Assembly: GCF_026625885.1 (NCBI RefSeq)
Contig: NZ_CP113068.1
Span: 1,302,001 to 1,366,000, forward strand
From: Roseateles sp. SL47
Lineage (GTDB): Bacteria > Pseudomonadota > Gammaproteobacteria > Burkholderiales > Burkholderiaceae_C
Direction: 5' to 3'
DNA: 64,000 nt
Shown: piece after piece, positions 24,941-35,200 of the stretch
Position numbering within the stretch: position 1 is the stretch's first letter
How the letters are laid out: the number at the start of each line of letters is the position of its first letter
Program-made: the position numbers and the translations under genes
Notes under the pieces: model-generated
Database searches by the model: none
What the model was told of the DNA's origin: nothing
What the model saw: the letters and a program-made list of their open reading frames with translations, nothing else

Positions 24941-25486
24941 TCAGATCGGCAGCTCGGTGTAATAACGCCCGCCGTGGAAGATCAGCGGCTGCGCCTGTTC
25001 CATGCGTGTGCAGGCTTCCACCTCGCCCACAAAGATGACGTGGTCGCCCTCTTCATACTGGCTGCGGTTGGCACATTCAAACACCGCCGCGCAGCCCTCC
25101 AGCACGGGCGCACCGCCGCAACCCTCGCGCCAGCGCACGCCGGCAAAGCGGTCGATGTCGCGCGTGGCGAAACGTTGGGCCAGGTCCTTCTGGTCGGCGG
25201 CGAGGATGTTGATGGCGTAATGCGAGCCGCGGCTGAACACCGGCATCGAGCCCGCGCGTTTGGCCAAACTCCACAGCACCAGCGGCGGGCTGAGAGACAC
25301 GGAGTTGAACGAATTGGCGGTCAGCCCGACCAAGGTTCCGTCTTCGCCCCGGGCGGTCACGATGGTGACGCCAGTGGCAAACATGCCAAGCGCCGCCCGA
25401 AACTGCTGGGCATCCAGCGGGGACGAGGGGGCCACAACAGGGCCATTGGCGACCAGGATGGGGGAGGGAGCGGGCGGCAAGGACAT
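24941..25486 (-). CDS. Flavin reductase family protein (FMN-binding split barrel)
   Basis: A 181-residue protein with the flavin reductase-like domain: FRAALGMFATGVTIVTA, GLTANSFNSVSLSPPLVLWSL, YAINILAADQKDLAQRFA and EGDHVIFVGEVEA. Such enzymes reduce FMN or FAD with NAD(P)H for a partner monooxygenase; none is adjacent, so the partner is unknown. The ATG at 25486 begins the homologous region; a 70-codon upstream extension overlaps the control region of the M48 gene and is rejected. Confidence 0.9.
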   Translation of the reverse strand: MSLPPAPSPILVANGPVVAPSSPLDAQQFRAALGMFATGVTIVTARGEDGTLVGLTANSFNSVSLSPPLVLWSLAKRAGSMPVFSRGSHYAINILAADQKDLAQRFATRDIDRFAGVRWREGCGGAPVLEGCAAVFECANRSQYEEGDHVIFVGEVEACTRMEQAQPLIFHGGRYYTELPI

Positions 25487-25716
25487 GAGCGGTATTGTCG
25501 CCTCCCGATAAAGCCCCTGCACATGTGGGCCAGGCGGTGGCAGCCAACCCGTCATTTTTGTCTTCAGATCAGCTGGGAGAAGGGCTTGCGGCCAGCGTCC
25601 TCCTGCTTCGGGTGGCCAGCTGCGCTGCAACGCCGTGCCAAGGTGGCCTCGATGGCGAAGGTTTGCGGGTCCCTTCGGCTCAGCGGAGCGATGCATAGCT
25701 TCCCTAGAATGTCGTC

Positions 25717-26694
25717 ATGGATGATGTTGATTTCGGCCCGGACGGCCACCCGTCCCTCGCTTGCGCACCGTCCCACGGTTTTGGTCACTGCGCCTGCGGT
25801 GACCGGCGCGTTTCCGGGGCTTCCACTGTTGGCGCGGCTCCAACGTCCCGCCGCCTGTTCACCCGGCTGCTGGGTGCCGCTGGCGGCCTGGCGCTGGCGC
25901 CGGCCTGGGCCCGTGAGGGTGTGGACGTGGGCAAGGAGAGCTGGGCCACGCGTTTCGTGTCGGCCGAGCAGGTGGAAGCCGCTGGCCAGCAGCAGTACGC
26001 CACCATGATGAAGGAGGCGCAGCAAAAGCGCGTGCTGGCCCCTGCCAATGACCCGCAAGTGCAGCGCTTGCGTTTCATCGGCCAACGCATCATTCCGCTC
26101 ACCGGCAACTGGAACCGCCGTGCCGAGCAGTGGCGCTGGGAAGTGAACCTGTTGATCTCGGCCGACATCAATGCGTTCTGCATGCCCGGCGGGAAGATCG
26201 CCTTTTATGACGGCATCCTGCGCAAGCTGCAGCTCACCGATGACGAAGTGGCGATGGTGATGGGCCACGAAATCGCCCATGCCCTGCGGGAGCATGCGCG
26301 TGAGCGGATGGGTAAATCCGCCGCCACCAATCTGGGCGCGGATCTGGTGTCGTCCTTCTTCGGCCTGGGGGATCTGGGCCGCACCGTGGTGGGCATCGGC
26401 GGGCAGTTGCTGAAACTGCGGTTCAGCCGGGAAGATGAATCCGAGGCCGACTTGGTCGGCATGGAGCTGGCGGCCCGTGCGGGCTATAACCCGGCGGCTG
26501 GCATTTCGCTGTGGGAAAAGATGGCGCAGGCGTCCAAGGGCGCGCCACCCCAGTTCATGTCCACCCACCCCTCAGGCCCGACGCGGATTGAAGACATGCG
26601 CCGCACGCTCCCCAAGGTGGAAGGCCTGTATGCGCGGGCGGAGAAGCCGGCGCAGCGTTTCTCGCCACCGGCGCAGACACCGCCCAACAAGTAG
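25717..26694 (+). CDS. M48-family zinc metallopeptidase, exported
   Basis: A 325-residue protein with an HEIAH zinc motif (VMGHEIAHALREHARERMG) and a downstream Glu (EDESEADLVGMELAARAGY), characteristic of periplasmic M48 peptidases of the LoiP/BepA type that act in outer membrane protein quality control. A twin-arginine-like signal (SRRLFTRLLGAAGGLALAPA) lies at about residues 44-64, preceded by an unusually long 43-residue N-terminus; the true start may be internal, but no other ATG exists. Residues 180-310 form the peptidase core and include a THPSGPTRI loop near the C terminus. Confidence 0.88.
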   Translation: MDDVDFGPDGHPSLACAPSHGFGHCACGDRRVSGASTVGAAPTSRRLFTRLLGAAGGLALAPAWAREGVDVGKESWATRFVSAEQVEAAGQQQYATMMKEAQQKRVLAPANDPQVQRLRFIGQRIIPLTGNWNRRAEQWRWEVNLLISADINAFCMPGGKIAFYDGILRKLQLTDDEVAMVMGHEIAHALREHARERMGKSAATNLGADLVSSFFGLGDLGRTVVGIGGQLLKLRFSREDESEADLVGMELAARAGYNPAAGISLWEKMAQASKGAPPQFMSTHPSGPTRIEDMRRTLPKVEGLYARAEKPAQRFSPPAQTPPNK

Positions 26695-26714
26695 CGGGGC
26701 GCTGCGCGGTCAGC

Positions 26715-27362
26715 TCACCCGTATCGGCCGCCGACAAATGGGTTGGTGCGCTTTTCTTCGCCGAAAGTACTTTCTGGTCCGTGGCCAGGGATGAACACGG
26801 TGTCATCGCCCATCGGCCACAGCCGCTCGGTGATGGAGCGGATGAGCGTCTCATGATGGCCGCCCGGGAAGTCGGTGCGGCCGATGCTGCCGGCGAACAG
26901 GACGTCGCCGACAAAGCACCGCTGGGCGGCCGCTGAATGGAATACCACATGGCCGGGGGTATGGCCCGGGCAGTGCCGCACGGTGAGGGTCTGCTGGCCG
27001 ACCGTCACTTCGTCGCCATCCTCCAGCCATCGGGTGGGCGTGAAGGTCTCGGCAGGCGGGAAACCGAACATGGCGGATTGCTGCGGCAAGCCGGTGATCC
27101 AGAACTGATCGCCCTGATGCGGGCCGATGATGGGAAGGCCGTCTTCCCGCGCCCATTGGCCGGCACCACCGGCGTGGTCGATGTGCGCGTGGGTCAGCCA
27201 GATGGCCTTGACCGTCACACCCAGCGCTTGCGCAGCCGCCTTGAGCCGTTCGACCTCACCGCCCGGGTCAATCACCGCAGCGTCCATGGTGGCGTCGCAC
27301 CAGACGATGGAACAGTTCTGCTGGAAGGGGGTGACGGGGACGGCTTGGTAGTGGAGGGGCAT
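26715..27362 (-). CDS. MBL-fold hydrolase (glyoxalase II-like)
   Basis: A 215-residue metallo-beta-lactamase-fold protein with the full metal set: THAHIDHAGG (HxHxDH), CPGHTPGHVVF, FVGDVLFAGSIGRTDFPGG and FIPGHGPEST. The last motifs are typical of the YcbL-like type of glyoxalase II-related thioesterases. ATG at 27362 directly precedes the conserved N-terminal beta strand; two earlier in-frame starts exist. It is convergent with the M48 gene (20 bp between stops). Confidence 0.92.
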   Translation of the reverse strand: MPLHYQAVPVTPFQQNCSIVWCDATMDAAVIDPGGEVERLKAAAQALGVTVKAIWLTHAHIDHAGGAGQWAREDGLPIIGPHQGDQFWITGLPQQSAMFGFPPAETFTPTRWLEDGDEVTVGQQTLTVRHCPGHTPGHVVFHSAAAQRCFVGDVLFAGSIGRTDFPGGHHETLIRSITERLWPMGDDTVFIPGHGPESTFGEEKRTNPFVGGRYG

Positions 27363-27562
27363 GGGACTGGACTTCGTGATGAAAGACTCCACCACAAGCA
27401 TAAAGACTAAAACTTCGCGCCCAGGCGATTTCGCTCCGAGGTCTCTGAAAGACCGTGCTGTTCTTCGCGGCTGCACGTCCACCTCGCCTTGCTGACAGCC
27501 TTAACGATTGATGCTCAGCCCAACCCGACTATCAAGCCTCTTGATGTATGGACGGCGATGAC

Positions 27563-28189
27563 TCAACCCTTCCCGCCAGAGACCCCTCTGAGCATCTCGT
27601 CGGTCGGCTTGACGAGCTTTGATCCTGCTTTGAGAACGTTCATGTCCCCGTTCACGAACGCGGAAGGGTTTTGCTTCACAACAGCGCGCATTACCTGATT
27701 CAGCAGCTTCGGCTCAACTTTCCACACATCTCGAACGATCTTCGTGAGCGTGTCGCCTTGCTTGACCTCGTAGAGCTCTTTGGTCACCTGCGTGAAAGTG
27801 ACCCGCAAAATCTCACAGTGCGTCTCGCTTTTATCTATGAAGCAGTGATATGCGTTTCCGGCGTCCATGAAGATATACGGCAGCGCTTGACGCAACTCTG
27901 GCCATACGGACGCAAGCGAAACGAGTCCCGCAATGGCTCCGCCGATAGTGGTAACCACGGTAATGAACACCTTGAGGCGAACCGAGACGCAACCGGCCCG
28001 CGTGGAGACCACCTCGAAATCAAGTCCGAGTGGAAGGTTGCGCTTTTGGGTGTACTCGGCAGCCTTCTGACGAACCACCTCGACAAATTCGCTAGCAATG
28101 CGCATCTCTTCCGACGCGCTCAACCGGTGAAGTGCGGGTCCATCCAGGACGACGGTCATTGTCCCCGCGTAGATGCGCTGTTCTTTCAA
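27563..28189 (-). CDS. Membrane-anchored LysM/FimV-like protein of unknown function
   Basis: A 208-residue protein with a cytosolic N-terminal domain (about 1-72), a membrane segment (VFITVVTTIGGAIAGLVSLA) and a C-terminal LysM-like module: YEVKQGDTLTKIVRDVW, then QNPSAFVNGDMNVLKAGSKL, the pattern of the FimV N-terminal LysM domain. It may bind peptidoglycan on the periplasmic side. It starts at TTG 28189, preceded by AAGGGGAGGG at good spacing; an ATG at 28159 is the alternative. Last gene of a three-gene operon with 28258 and 28630. Confidence 0.65.
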   Translation of the reverse strand: MKEQRIYAGTMTVVLDGPALHRLSASEEMRIASEFVEVVRQKAAEYTQKRNLPLGLDFEVVSTRAGCVSVRLKVFITVVTTIGGAIAGLVSLASVWPELRQALPYIFMDAGNAYHCFIDKSETHCEILRVTFTQVTKELYEVKQGDTLTKIVRDVWKVEPKLLNQVMRAVVKQNPSAFVNGDMNVLKAGSKLVKPTDEMLRGVSGGKG

Positions 28190-28257
28190 GTTTCCCTCCC
28201 CTTGAATCTTCTTCTTGAGTTAAGCCTCAGGAGTGTGAGGCAAAGTGGGATAGCGAG

Positions 28258-28617
28258 CTACCCCACGAACCAACGTCTCGCCTGGCGCGACCGCAGCGCA
28301 AAGAACAGAGCACCGGCCACCAGCGACTCCGAAATGGCCAATATGCTGGTGACGTTGAGGATCACGGAATGGATCGTGAGCAGTTGAGCGCTCACAAACG
28401 CGATCCCAAGCAGAGCGGCTACTGCGCAGTACGCGCCCAGCGCAACGTCTGCCAACGGGGCTCGCATCCAGAACGCGGCGCACAAGGCAACGGGGATGAG
28501 AGCCGCCAAGGGAGACAAGACCTGCCACATCCCAGAGTCCACAAACGGCAGAAGGGCAGCCAGTGCCAAGCCGATGAACAGTTCCGCACTGAGCAGCCGT
28601 CTCAGGAATGTGGGCAT
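28258..28617 (-). CDS. Small integral membrane protein
   Basis: A 119-residue protein with four predicted hydrophobic segments (around residues 8-25, 32-52, 58-78, 84-110) and a basic C terminus (RSRQARRWFVG). No family recognised. ATG 28617 follows GAGAGGTG by 7 nt; the GTG at 28626 is less likely. It lies 12 nt after the MerR-like gene and 68 nt before the LysM gene, all on the minus strand. Confidence 0.65.
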   Translation of the reverse strand: MPTFLRRLLSAELFIGLALAALLPFVDSGMWQVLSPLAALIPVALCAAFWMRAPLADVALGAYCAVAALLGIAFVSAQLLTIHSVILNVTSILAISESLVAGALFFALRSRQARRWFVG

Positions 28618-28629
28618 GGGTAGCACCTC

Positions 28630-29061
28630 TCACCAGGTTACGGAGGACACACCGAACTTCAGAGGGATCTGTGGATCAGAGTCCACCGGAACAAGCCGCA
28701 CTGCAAGCTCATCCAGATTCAACACGATTGCCGCGTCGGGTATTTGGCCTAATGCGTCGAAGCGTACGAGCGCAGGCCCGTCGACAGAAAAAACGATGTA
28801 TTGGCCGCGCCATTCAAGTGAAGAACATCCTCGAAGCATGGCATGCATCTTCTGGAATTGACCCGCGAATCGGGTCAGGGGCACACCCAGCTCCCTGAAG
28901 TGACAAGCCACGCCTACCGCGATGAGGTTGGCATCGTCGTAGACCGCATGGTTTCCCGAGCCTTGAGGGCCGCTCACCGGAACAACCACGCCGCAGCGCA
29001 CCCATTCCTTGAGTACCGCAGCCAAGCAGCCGGTCCGTCGACAAACGACATGTGCCTGCAT
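28630..29061 (-). CDS. MerR-like winged-helix protein, atypical
   Basis: A 143-residue protein whose first 70 residues resemble a MerR DNA-binding domain: LKEWVRCGVVVPVSGPQGSG, then HAVYDDANLIAVGVACHF and RELGVPLTRFAGQF, corresponding to the second helix, wing (R-x-Y-x-x-x-x-L) and third helix. The remainder (IVFSVDGPALVRFDAL, LNLDELAVRLVPV) is a short beta-rich domain of unknown function rather than a coiled coil. It heads the operon with the membrane and LysM proteins and may control it. Family assignment is moderate. Confidence 0.58.
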   Translation of the reverse strand: MQAHVVCRRTGCLAAVLKEWVRCGVVVPVSGPQGSGNHAVYDDANLIAVGVACHFRELGVPLTRFAGQFQKMHAMLRGCSSLEWRGQYIVFSVDGPALVRFDALGQIPDAAIVLNLDELAVRLVPVDSDPQIPLKFGVSSVTW

Positions 29062-29511
29062 GAAAGGGGGCCCTCCCGCTTTCCAGGGAGGTTACGCCCT
29101 TTGTGTTACGTGTCAACCTTCGTATTTGCTGGCCTCAGCAAGCATCAACGACATGGAAACCGCTATGACGGCGGAATAACGCTACGAACGAGTGTGAATA
29201 GTCACAAACCTATCGCTGTTGAAGTCATCGATATTGATGAGGAGCATCAGCCAAAGGTGGTAGTGATTCGCCAGTGTCACAAAGGGAGCCTCGGCAACCG
29301 CAGATTCCGGCTGTTCGACCGAAGTCCGTTCTTACTGGCGAGGGAGCCTTCCACGAGCGCCGGCTAAACGACGAGGCAGCCGCGTTCGGTCGCCAGTGGC
29401 TCAGCCATCCAGTTGCCCATGTCACCCGCTGACCGTCATGCCCCCCGGTTGCCCCCATCAAAAATCGCCCGAAATGCTGACCCTTGTGTAGCAAGCGCAT
29501 CCTCGCCGCCT
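29062..29511. other. Gene-free interval with lower GC
   Basis: About 450 bp between the MerR-like operon (minus, starting at 29061) and the 3' end of an AraC gene. It is visibly richer in A/T around 29100-29280 than its surroundings and should contain the operon's promoter. No gene-like frame is seen. Confidence 0.5.
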
Positions 29512-30366
29512 TCAATGCTCCAGCGTCCGCAAGGCGGCGACATAGCGTCGGGGGGACTGCCCCAGACTACGGCGGAACATCGAGATGAAGTTGCTGGGGG
29601 TGGCGTAGCCCAGCGCATCCGAGACGCTGGCGACCGCCTCACCTTCGGCCAGCCGCTCCAGTGCATGGACCAGCCGGGCCTGTTGGCACCACTGCGCAAA
29701 GCTCACCTGCAGATCCGCCATGAAGAGACGGCTCAGCGTGCGAGAAGACATGCCGGCCCATTCGGCCCACTGCACCAGGGTGCGCCGGTCGCCAGGTTCG
29801 CTGATGAACGCACGCGCAATGCGCAACAAGCGTCGATCCCTGGGCATCGGCAAGTGCAGCGGTTCTTGCGGTGATCGGCACAGTTCATCCAGCAGCACCG
29901 CCGCGATCCGGCGATGCTGCGGCTGTTGAGACCTCTGTTCCGTCCCCATCGCCACCCGCTGGACCAGCTGCGACGTCAGCGCATTCACGCTGATGACACA
30001 GGGCCTGTCCGGGAGCTGGTGGCTGGCCTTCGGGGCGACGAAGACCATCCAGCCACTCATCGCTCCGGCGATGCTGGCCGAATGCGGTTCCCCCGGTGGT
30101 ATCCAGCCTGCCCGATTCGGCGGCAGCATCCATGAACCGTGGCGCGTGCGCACGTGAATCAAGCCGCTGACGACGCAAAACAACTGCCCGCGCAGATGGC
30201 TGTGCCAGTCGGTTTCACGTGGGCCGAGCGGAAAGCGGGCGCCCGGCCGAGTCTCTCGCCAGACAGCAACGACCGAGGGCCCCTTGGAGTTGCTCAGCGC
30301 CTGAAGCTCCGCATTCGGCAGCTCCGGTGCCGCAGCAGTGAACGAGAACGCTGATGGTTTTCCCAT
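29512..30366 (-). CDS. AraC-family regulator with N-terminal cupin domain
   Basis: A 284-residue protein. The N-terminal cupin sensor (about 35-130) shows TDWHSHLRGQLFCVVSGLIHV and WMLPPNRAGWIPPGEPHSAS; the C-terminal HTH region shows LVQWAEWAGMSSRTLSRLF and SVSDALGYATPSNFISMFRR. This is the cupin-HTH class of AraC proteins. It is divergent from the quinone oxidoreductase gene (start 30462) with 95 bp between them, which suggests that it controls that gene. Confidence 0.9.
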   Translation of the reverse strand: MGKPSAFSFTAAAPELPNAELQALSNSKGPSVVAVWRETRPGARFPLGPRETDWHSHLRGQLFCVVSGLIHVRTRHGSWMLPPNRAGWIPPGEPHSASIAGAMSGWMVFVAPKASHQLPDRPCVISVNALTSQLVQRVAMGTEQRSQQPQHRRIAAVLLDELCRSPQEPLHLPMPRDRRLLRIARAFISEPGDRRTLVQWAEWAGMSSRTLSRLFMADLQVSFAQWCQQARLVHALERLAEGEAVASVSDALGYATPSNFISMFRRSLGQSPRRYVAALRTLEH

Positions 30367-30461
30367 GGCTCAAATTCAACATTTGTTGGCGTAACGACAT
30401 TACCGCAGTTTTTGGGTGTGCTTCAAGAATGAAGCGTCTCAAGACCTTTGGAAGGTTCACC

Positions 30462-31418
30462 ATGAAAGCTGCCGTCGTCACCCAGTTCGGCCCCCTCCCT
30501 CCCGTTTACGCGGAATTCCCTGACCCCACTCCGGCGGAGGGCCAGCACCTCATCCGGGTGAGCGCTGCGTCCATCAGCCAAATCACAAGAAGTCGGGCTT
30601 CAGGCACGCACTACAGCGCGAAGGCGCCCCTTCCTTTGGTGGCTGGCGTTGACGGCGTGGGTGTGCGTGAGGATGGGCGGCGCGTGTATTTCCTGATGCC
30701 CGCCCCACCCTATGGCGCCATGGCGGAGTATTGCGTTGTCAGGGCGGAGCAATGCATTGAGCTGCCGGATGAGCTGGAGGACGGCGCCGCCGCCGCCATG
30801 GCAATCCCGGGCATGTCTTCCTGGGCCGCCCTGAGGGAGCGCGCCCAGTTGCGTGCAGGAGAAACGGTGCTCATCAATGGAGCCACCGGCATCTCCGGCC
30901 AACTGGCGGTTCAGATTGCCAAACACCTGGGTGCTGGCAAGGTCATCGCCACTGGGCGCCACCCAGCCACTTTGAACACATTGAAGTCTCTGGGCGCTGA
31001 CGTGGTGGTGTCACTGGCGCAGGAGGAAGCGCCCCTGCAAGCGGCGCTCAGGCAGGCATTTGAACAAGGGGTGGACGTGGTGCTGGACTACCTCTGGGGC
31101 CCGAGTGTGCAGGCGCTGATCTCGGCCGCAGTTCAGTCGGGCCCGGCCGGCGTCCCGGTCCGGTTGGTACAGATCGGCGCAGCAAGCGGTGCCAGCATCG
31201 AGCTTCCAGGCGCCGCACTGCGTTCATCTCCCCTGCAACTGATGGGAAGTGGCATTGGGAGCGTGCCGATGCCGCGGCTGCTCGCAGCCATCAAGAACGT
31301 GCTGGCCTCTGCCCCCACGGCGCGGCTTCAGATCGCCACGCGGAACGTGCCATTGGCGGAGGTCACGCAGGCATGGGCCATGAACGATTCGCGTGAGCGC
31401 ATCGTCTTGCGTCCCTGA
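30462..31418 (+). CDS. Quinone oxidoreductase-like MDR family protein (no structural zinc)
   Basis: A 318-residue medium-chain dehydrogenase/reductase: N-terminal GroES-like domain (MKAAVVTQFGPLPPVYAEFP) and a Rossmann domain with NGATGISGQLAVQIAK. The cysteines of the structural zinc loop are absent, which fits quinone oxidoreductase-like or enoyl reductase-like members. NADPH-dependent reduction of a quinone or enone is likely; substrate unknown. GGAAGG lies 6 nt upstream of ATG 30462. Divergent from the cupin-AraC regulator. Confidence 0.88.
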   Translation: MKAAVVTQFGPLPPVYAEFPDPTPAEGQHLIRVSAASISQITRSRASGTHYSAKAPLPLVAGVDGVGVREDGRRVYFLMPAPPYGAMAEYCVVRAEQCIELPDELEDGAAAAMAIPGMSSWAALRERAQLRAGETVLINGATGISGQLAVQIAKHLGAGKVIATGRHPATLNTLKSLGADVVVSLAQEEAPLQAALRQAFEQGVDVVLDYLWGPSVQALISAAVQSGPAGVPVRLVQIGAASGASIELPGAALRSSPLQLMGSGIGSVPMPRLLAAIKNVLASAPTARLQIATRNVPLAEVTQAWAMNDSRERIVLRP

Positions 31419-31474
31419 TTGCGTGCGGCCAGGGGGCACGCACCGCCGATTTCACTGATTCGCTGGGCGAGCGC

Positions 31475-32050
31475 TCAAGACAGAAGCGTGGGCGGAGCAT
31501 TGAACAGACCCATCTCCGGGCTCTGCATCAAGGCCTGAATGTCCGTCAGGATCAACAGGCGTTGCTCATCGCCGTTGCGCAGGCAGCCCATGCCCATGAT
31601 GTGACTGGCATCCACGGCGCTGGCCATCGCGGGGGCCGGCTTGATGTCCTTGGGCTGGATCTCCAGCACGTCGGACACGGAATCGACCACCACGCCGATG
31701 ACGCGGTCCAGCACCGACAACACAATCACGACGGTGAAGTCATTGAATTCAGCGCTGCTGCAGCCCAGTTTGAGGCGCAGGTCGATGATCGGCACGATCA
31801 CGCCCCGCAGATTCACCACACCCAACACAAACGCCGGCGCGTTGGCGATGCGGGTGGGCGCTTCATAGCTGCGAATCTCCTGAACCGTCAGGATGTTGAT
31901 GCCGTATTCCTCGGCACCCAGACGGAAGCTGAGGAATTCACGCGGCATTGCGACCGGCGCCCGTTCCGCCGCACGCGAGGGCACGGTGGAATGGGCGACC
32001 AGCGCGTCCGACGCGTGAGAGGCCGGGAGCTGTTGAAGAGCGGTTTGCAT
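31475..32050 (-). CDS. cheW: Chemotaxis adaptor CheW
   Basis: A 191-residue CheW-domain protein: EFLSFRLGAEEYGINILTVQ, GVVNLRGVIVPIIDLRLKLG, IGVVVDSVSDVLEI and ILTDIQALM. CheW links chemoreceptors to CheA. An extended N-terminus of about 35 residues precedes the domain. ATG 32050 is chosen; an in-frame TTG at 32149 would lengthen it further, and neither has a strong ribosome binding site. It is isolated from other chemotaxis genes; a chemoreceptor lies 25 kb away at 57248. Confidence 0.9.
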   Translation of the reverse strand: MQTALQQLPASHASDALVAHSTVPSRAAERAPVAMPREFLSFRLGAEEYGINILTVQEIRSYEAPTRIANAPAFVLGVVNLRGVIVPIIDLRLKLGCSSAEFNDFTVVIVLSVLDRVIGVVVDSVSDVLEIQPKDIKPAPAMASAVDASHIMGMGCLRNGDEQRLLILTDIQALMQSPEMGLFNAPPTLLS

Positions 32051-32237
32051 GGCTGTGGTGCTCGTGAAGTTGCGGTGGAATGACTGCTGAAGGTCGTTGG
32101 CTTCCTTCGCCGCCGGCATACCCGAACTGTGCAACGCATTCACGCCCAAAAGGCGAAAGTAATAAAAATGGGATTAAAAGATCGTGAAAAATGAAGCCAC
32201 AAACGCTTGAATACGCCGGTGGATGTGTTCCACAGCT

Positions 32238-35200
32238 TTACGCCTGCGGCTGGCCGGAACCCGCGTCAGCGTCGCTTGCCTGGCTGTGCCGCGGTTTCGA
32301 AGAGAAGCACCGCGTACCCCACTGCAGCAGGTCATCCACATAGGTGAACACCACCGGCACCACCAGCAGGCTCAGGACGGTGGAGGTCAGCAGGCCACCG
32401 ATCACCACAATCGCCATGGGCTGGCGGAAGCTGGGCTCCGCGCCCAGCCCCAACGCGTTGGGCATCATGCCGGCGCCCATGGCGATGGTCGTCATGACGA
32501 TCGGGCGGGCCCGCTTGTGGCAGGCATCGATGATGGCCTCCAGCCGGTGCATGCCTTCTCGCCGGGCGACGATCGCGTATTCGACCAGCAAGATCGAGTT
32601 CTTTGTGACGATGCCCATCAGCATCAACACGCCGATCACCACCGGCATTGAAAACGCCTGATGGGTCATCCACAGCGCAAACAGCGCGCCGCCCATGGCC
32701 AAGGGCAATGCACAAAGGATGGTGGCGGGTTGCATGAAGTCATGGAACAGCAGCACCAGCACCGCATAGATGCAGAACACACCAATCGCCATTGCTGTGC
32801 CGAAGCTTGTGAACAGCTCGGACATCCGTTGCAGTTCACCCTGATCCACAAAATGCACACCCGCGGGCAAGGCACTCAGTGCGGGCAATACCATGGCCTC
32901 GCGCTGGACCTCACCGAGTGTGCGCCCATTCAGTTCCACCGTCAGCGTCACATTGCGTGATCGATCGATCCGGTCGATCTGGGACGGGCCGCTGCCCATG
33001 GCGACGTCTGCCACCGAGCCGAGCGTGACCGTGCCCTTGGCGCCAGACACACGCAGTTGGGCAATGGCGTCCAGGTCCTGGCGCACATCCGGATCCAGCC
33101 GCACCCGCAGCGCGATCTGGCGCTGGGGCAGGTTGAGCTTTGGCAGGGCGGTGGAATAGTCCCCATAGGTGGCGAGCCGCACCGCATCGGCCAAGGCCTC
33201 CGACGTCACGCCGAGCGCAGCCGCCTTGGCGAAGTCCGGCCGAAGCTGGATTTCCGGCCGCTGCAGCGCCGCGCTGGAGGTCACGTTGCCAATGCCCTTG
33301 AGCGTGCGCAATTGCGCCTCTGCCGCCTCGGCAGCGCGTTGCAGCGCCGTCGGGTCGTCACTGGCCAGGGTCAACTCCAGCGACTCCCCGCTGTTGCCAC
33401 CGCTCACCGAAATACGCGCGCCCGGCAGTTCCCGAAGCAACGCGCGGATCTTCGCTTCCACCTGGGACTGCTTGAGCTGCCGATCCCCACGCGGCACCAG
33501 GTCCACGGTGAGCGTGGCGCTGGTGAGGTCGGTGGAGGAGGTGGCGCCCATGCCGCCCCCGGTTGTGGCCGTTCCGGAAGAGACAAACACGCTCTGCACT
33601 TCAGGCAACTGCTGGATCAGCGTGGCGGCGCGTTGCGCCGTGTGGGTGGTGGTTTCGAGCGTGGCACCGGGCTGCATCTTGATCGAGATGCTGCTTTGCG
33701 CCCGGTCCTGCGCTGGCATGAACCCCGTGGGGATATGCGGAATCACAGCGACTGCCAGGCCAAAGAACACCATCACTGCAGCGACCATCGACTTGCGATG
33801 TGTCAGCCCGCCCCGCACCCAGCCCAGGTAGTGACGCATCGTCGGGCCGTCGGTGGACGCCTCGTGATGTGCGGCCGTCTTGGGCTTGAGCAGGTAGGCC
33901 GCCATCATCGGCGTCAGCAGGCGCGCCACCAGCAGAGAGGCCAGCACCGCCACAGAAGCCGTGATGCCGAACTGGCGGAAGAACTTGCCCGGAATGCCGC
34001 CCATGAAGGCGGTGGGCAGGAACACGGCCACCAGCGTGAAGGTGGTGGCAATCACCGCCATGCCGATTTCATCCGCCGCTTCCATCGCCGCCTGATAGGG
34101 CGTCTTGCCCATCAGCAGGTGGCGCTCGATGTTCTCGATCTCGACGATGGCGTCGTCCACCAGCACCCCCACCACCAGGGACAGCGCCAGCAGGGTGATG
34201 GTGTTGAGCGAATAGTCCAGCAGCCACATGGCCAGGAAGGCCGGCAGGATGGACAGCGGCAAGGCAGCGGCGGACACCAACGTGGCCCGCCAGTCGCGCA
34301 GGAACAACCACACCACCACCACCGCCAGCGCCGCGCCTTCCAGCAGCAGATGCATCGAGCCTTCGTAGTTCTCCTCGATGGGTGTCACCGTGTTGGACAC
34401 CTCCTGGATCTTCACGTCCGGATGCTGGCCGGAGAACTTCTGGATGGCCTGGCGGATGCCCTTGGCCACATCCACGTCGGAGAAACCCCGCGAGCGCGTG
34501 ACCTGGAAGGCCACCACCCGCTGACCGTCACGCAGCGCAATGGAGGAGCGGTCCGCATAACTGTCACTGATGCGCGCGACCTGATCCAGCCGCACATAAC
34601 GTCCATCGGACAGCGGCAGGGTGATGGCGGCAATGTCTGCCGGCGTGGCCACGGTGCCGATGGTGCGCACCGACTGACGCATGCCCCCCAGCTCCCCTTG
34701 CCCGCCGGAACTGTCCTTCTGCACGGCCTTGAGCTGGTTGGAGACGTCGGACGGTGTTACGCCCAGGCCGGCCATCAGCGTGGGTTGCAGGTCCACATGC
34801 ACCTCGCGGTCCACACCGCCCACACGTGACACCGAGGCCACGCCCTTCACCCCCAGCATCGCCTTGGTGATGTCGTTGTCGACGAACCAGGAGAGGTCCT
34901 GTTCGTCCATTCGGTCGGAGTCCAGCGTGTAGGTGAGCAGCGCGGACGAGGCCGTGGTGACCTTGGAGACGGTTGGCGAGGCCATGCTGGCGGGCAGGTC
35001 CGCCTTGGCACTGTCCACCGCATTGCGGACCTCGTTAAGGGCCTCCTCGGTGTTCTTGTCGATGTCAAAGCTGACGCTGATGCTCACCGAGCCATCGGTG
35101 ATGGTGGTGGTGATGTGGTCGAGCTTGGTGAGGGAAGCGAGCTTGTCCTCGATCTTGCGGGCGACTTCGGTCTCCAGCTGCGACGGCGCGGCGCCTTCCA

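Noticed and set aside
31420..31443. TGCGTGC/GCACGCA hairpin after the quinone oxidoreductase gene as a terminator
   Set aside because: The stem is clear but lacks a T tract, so it is not called.
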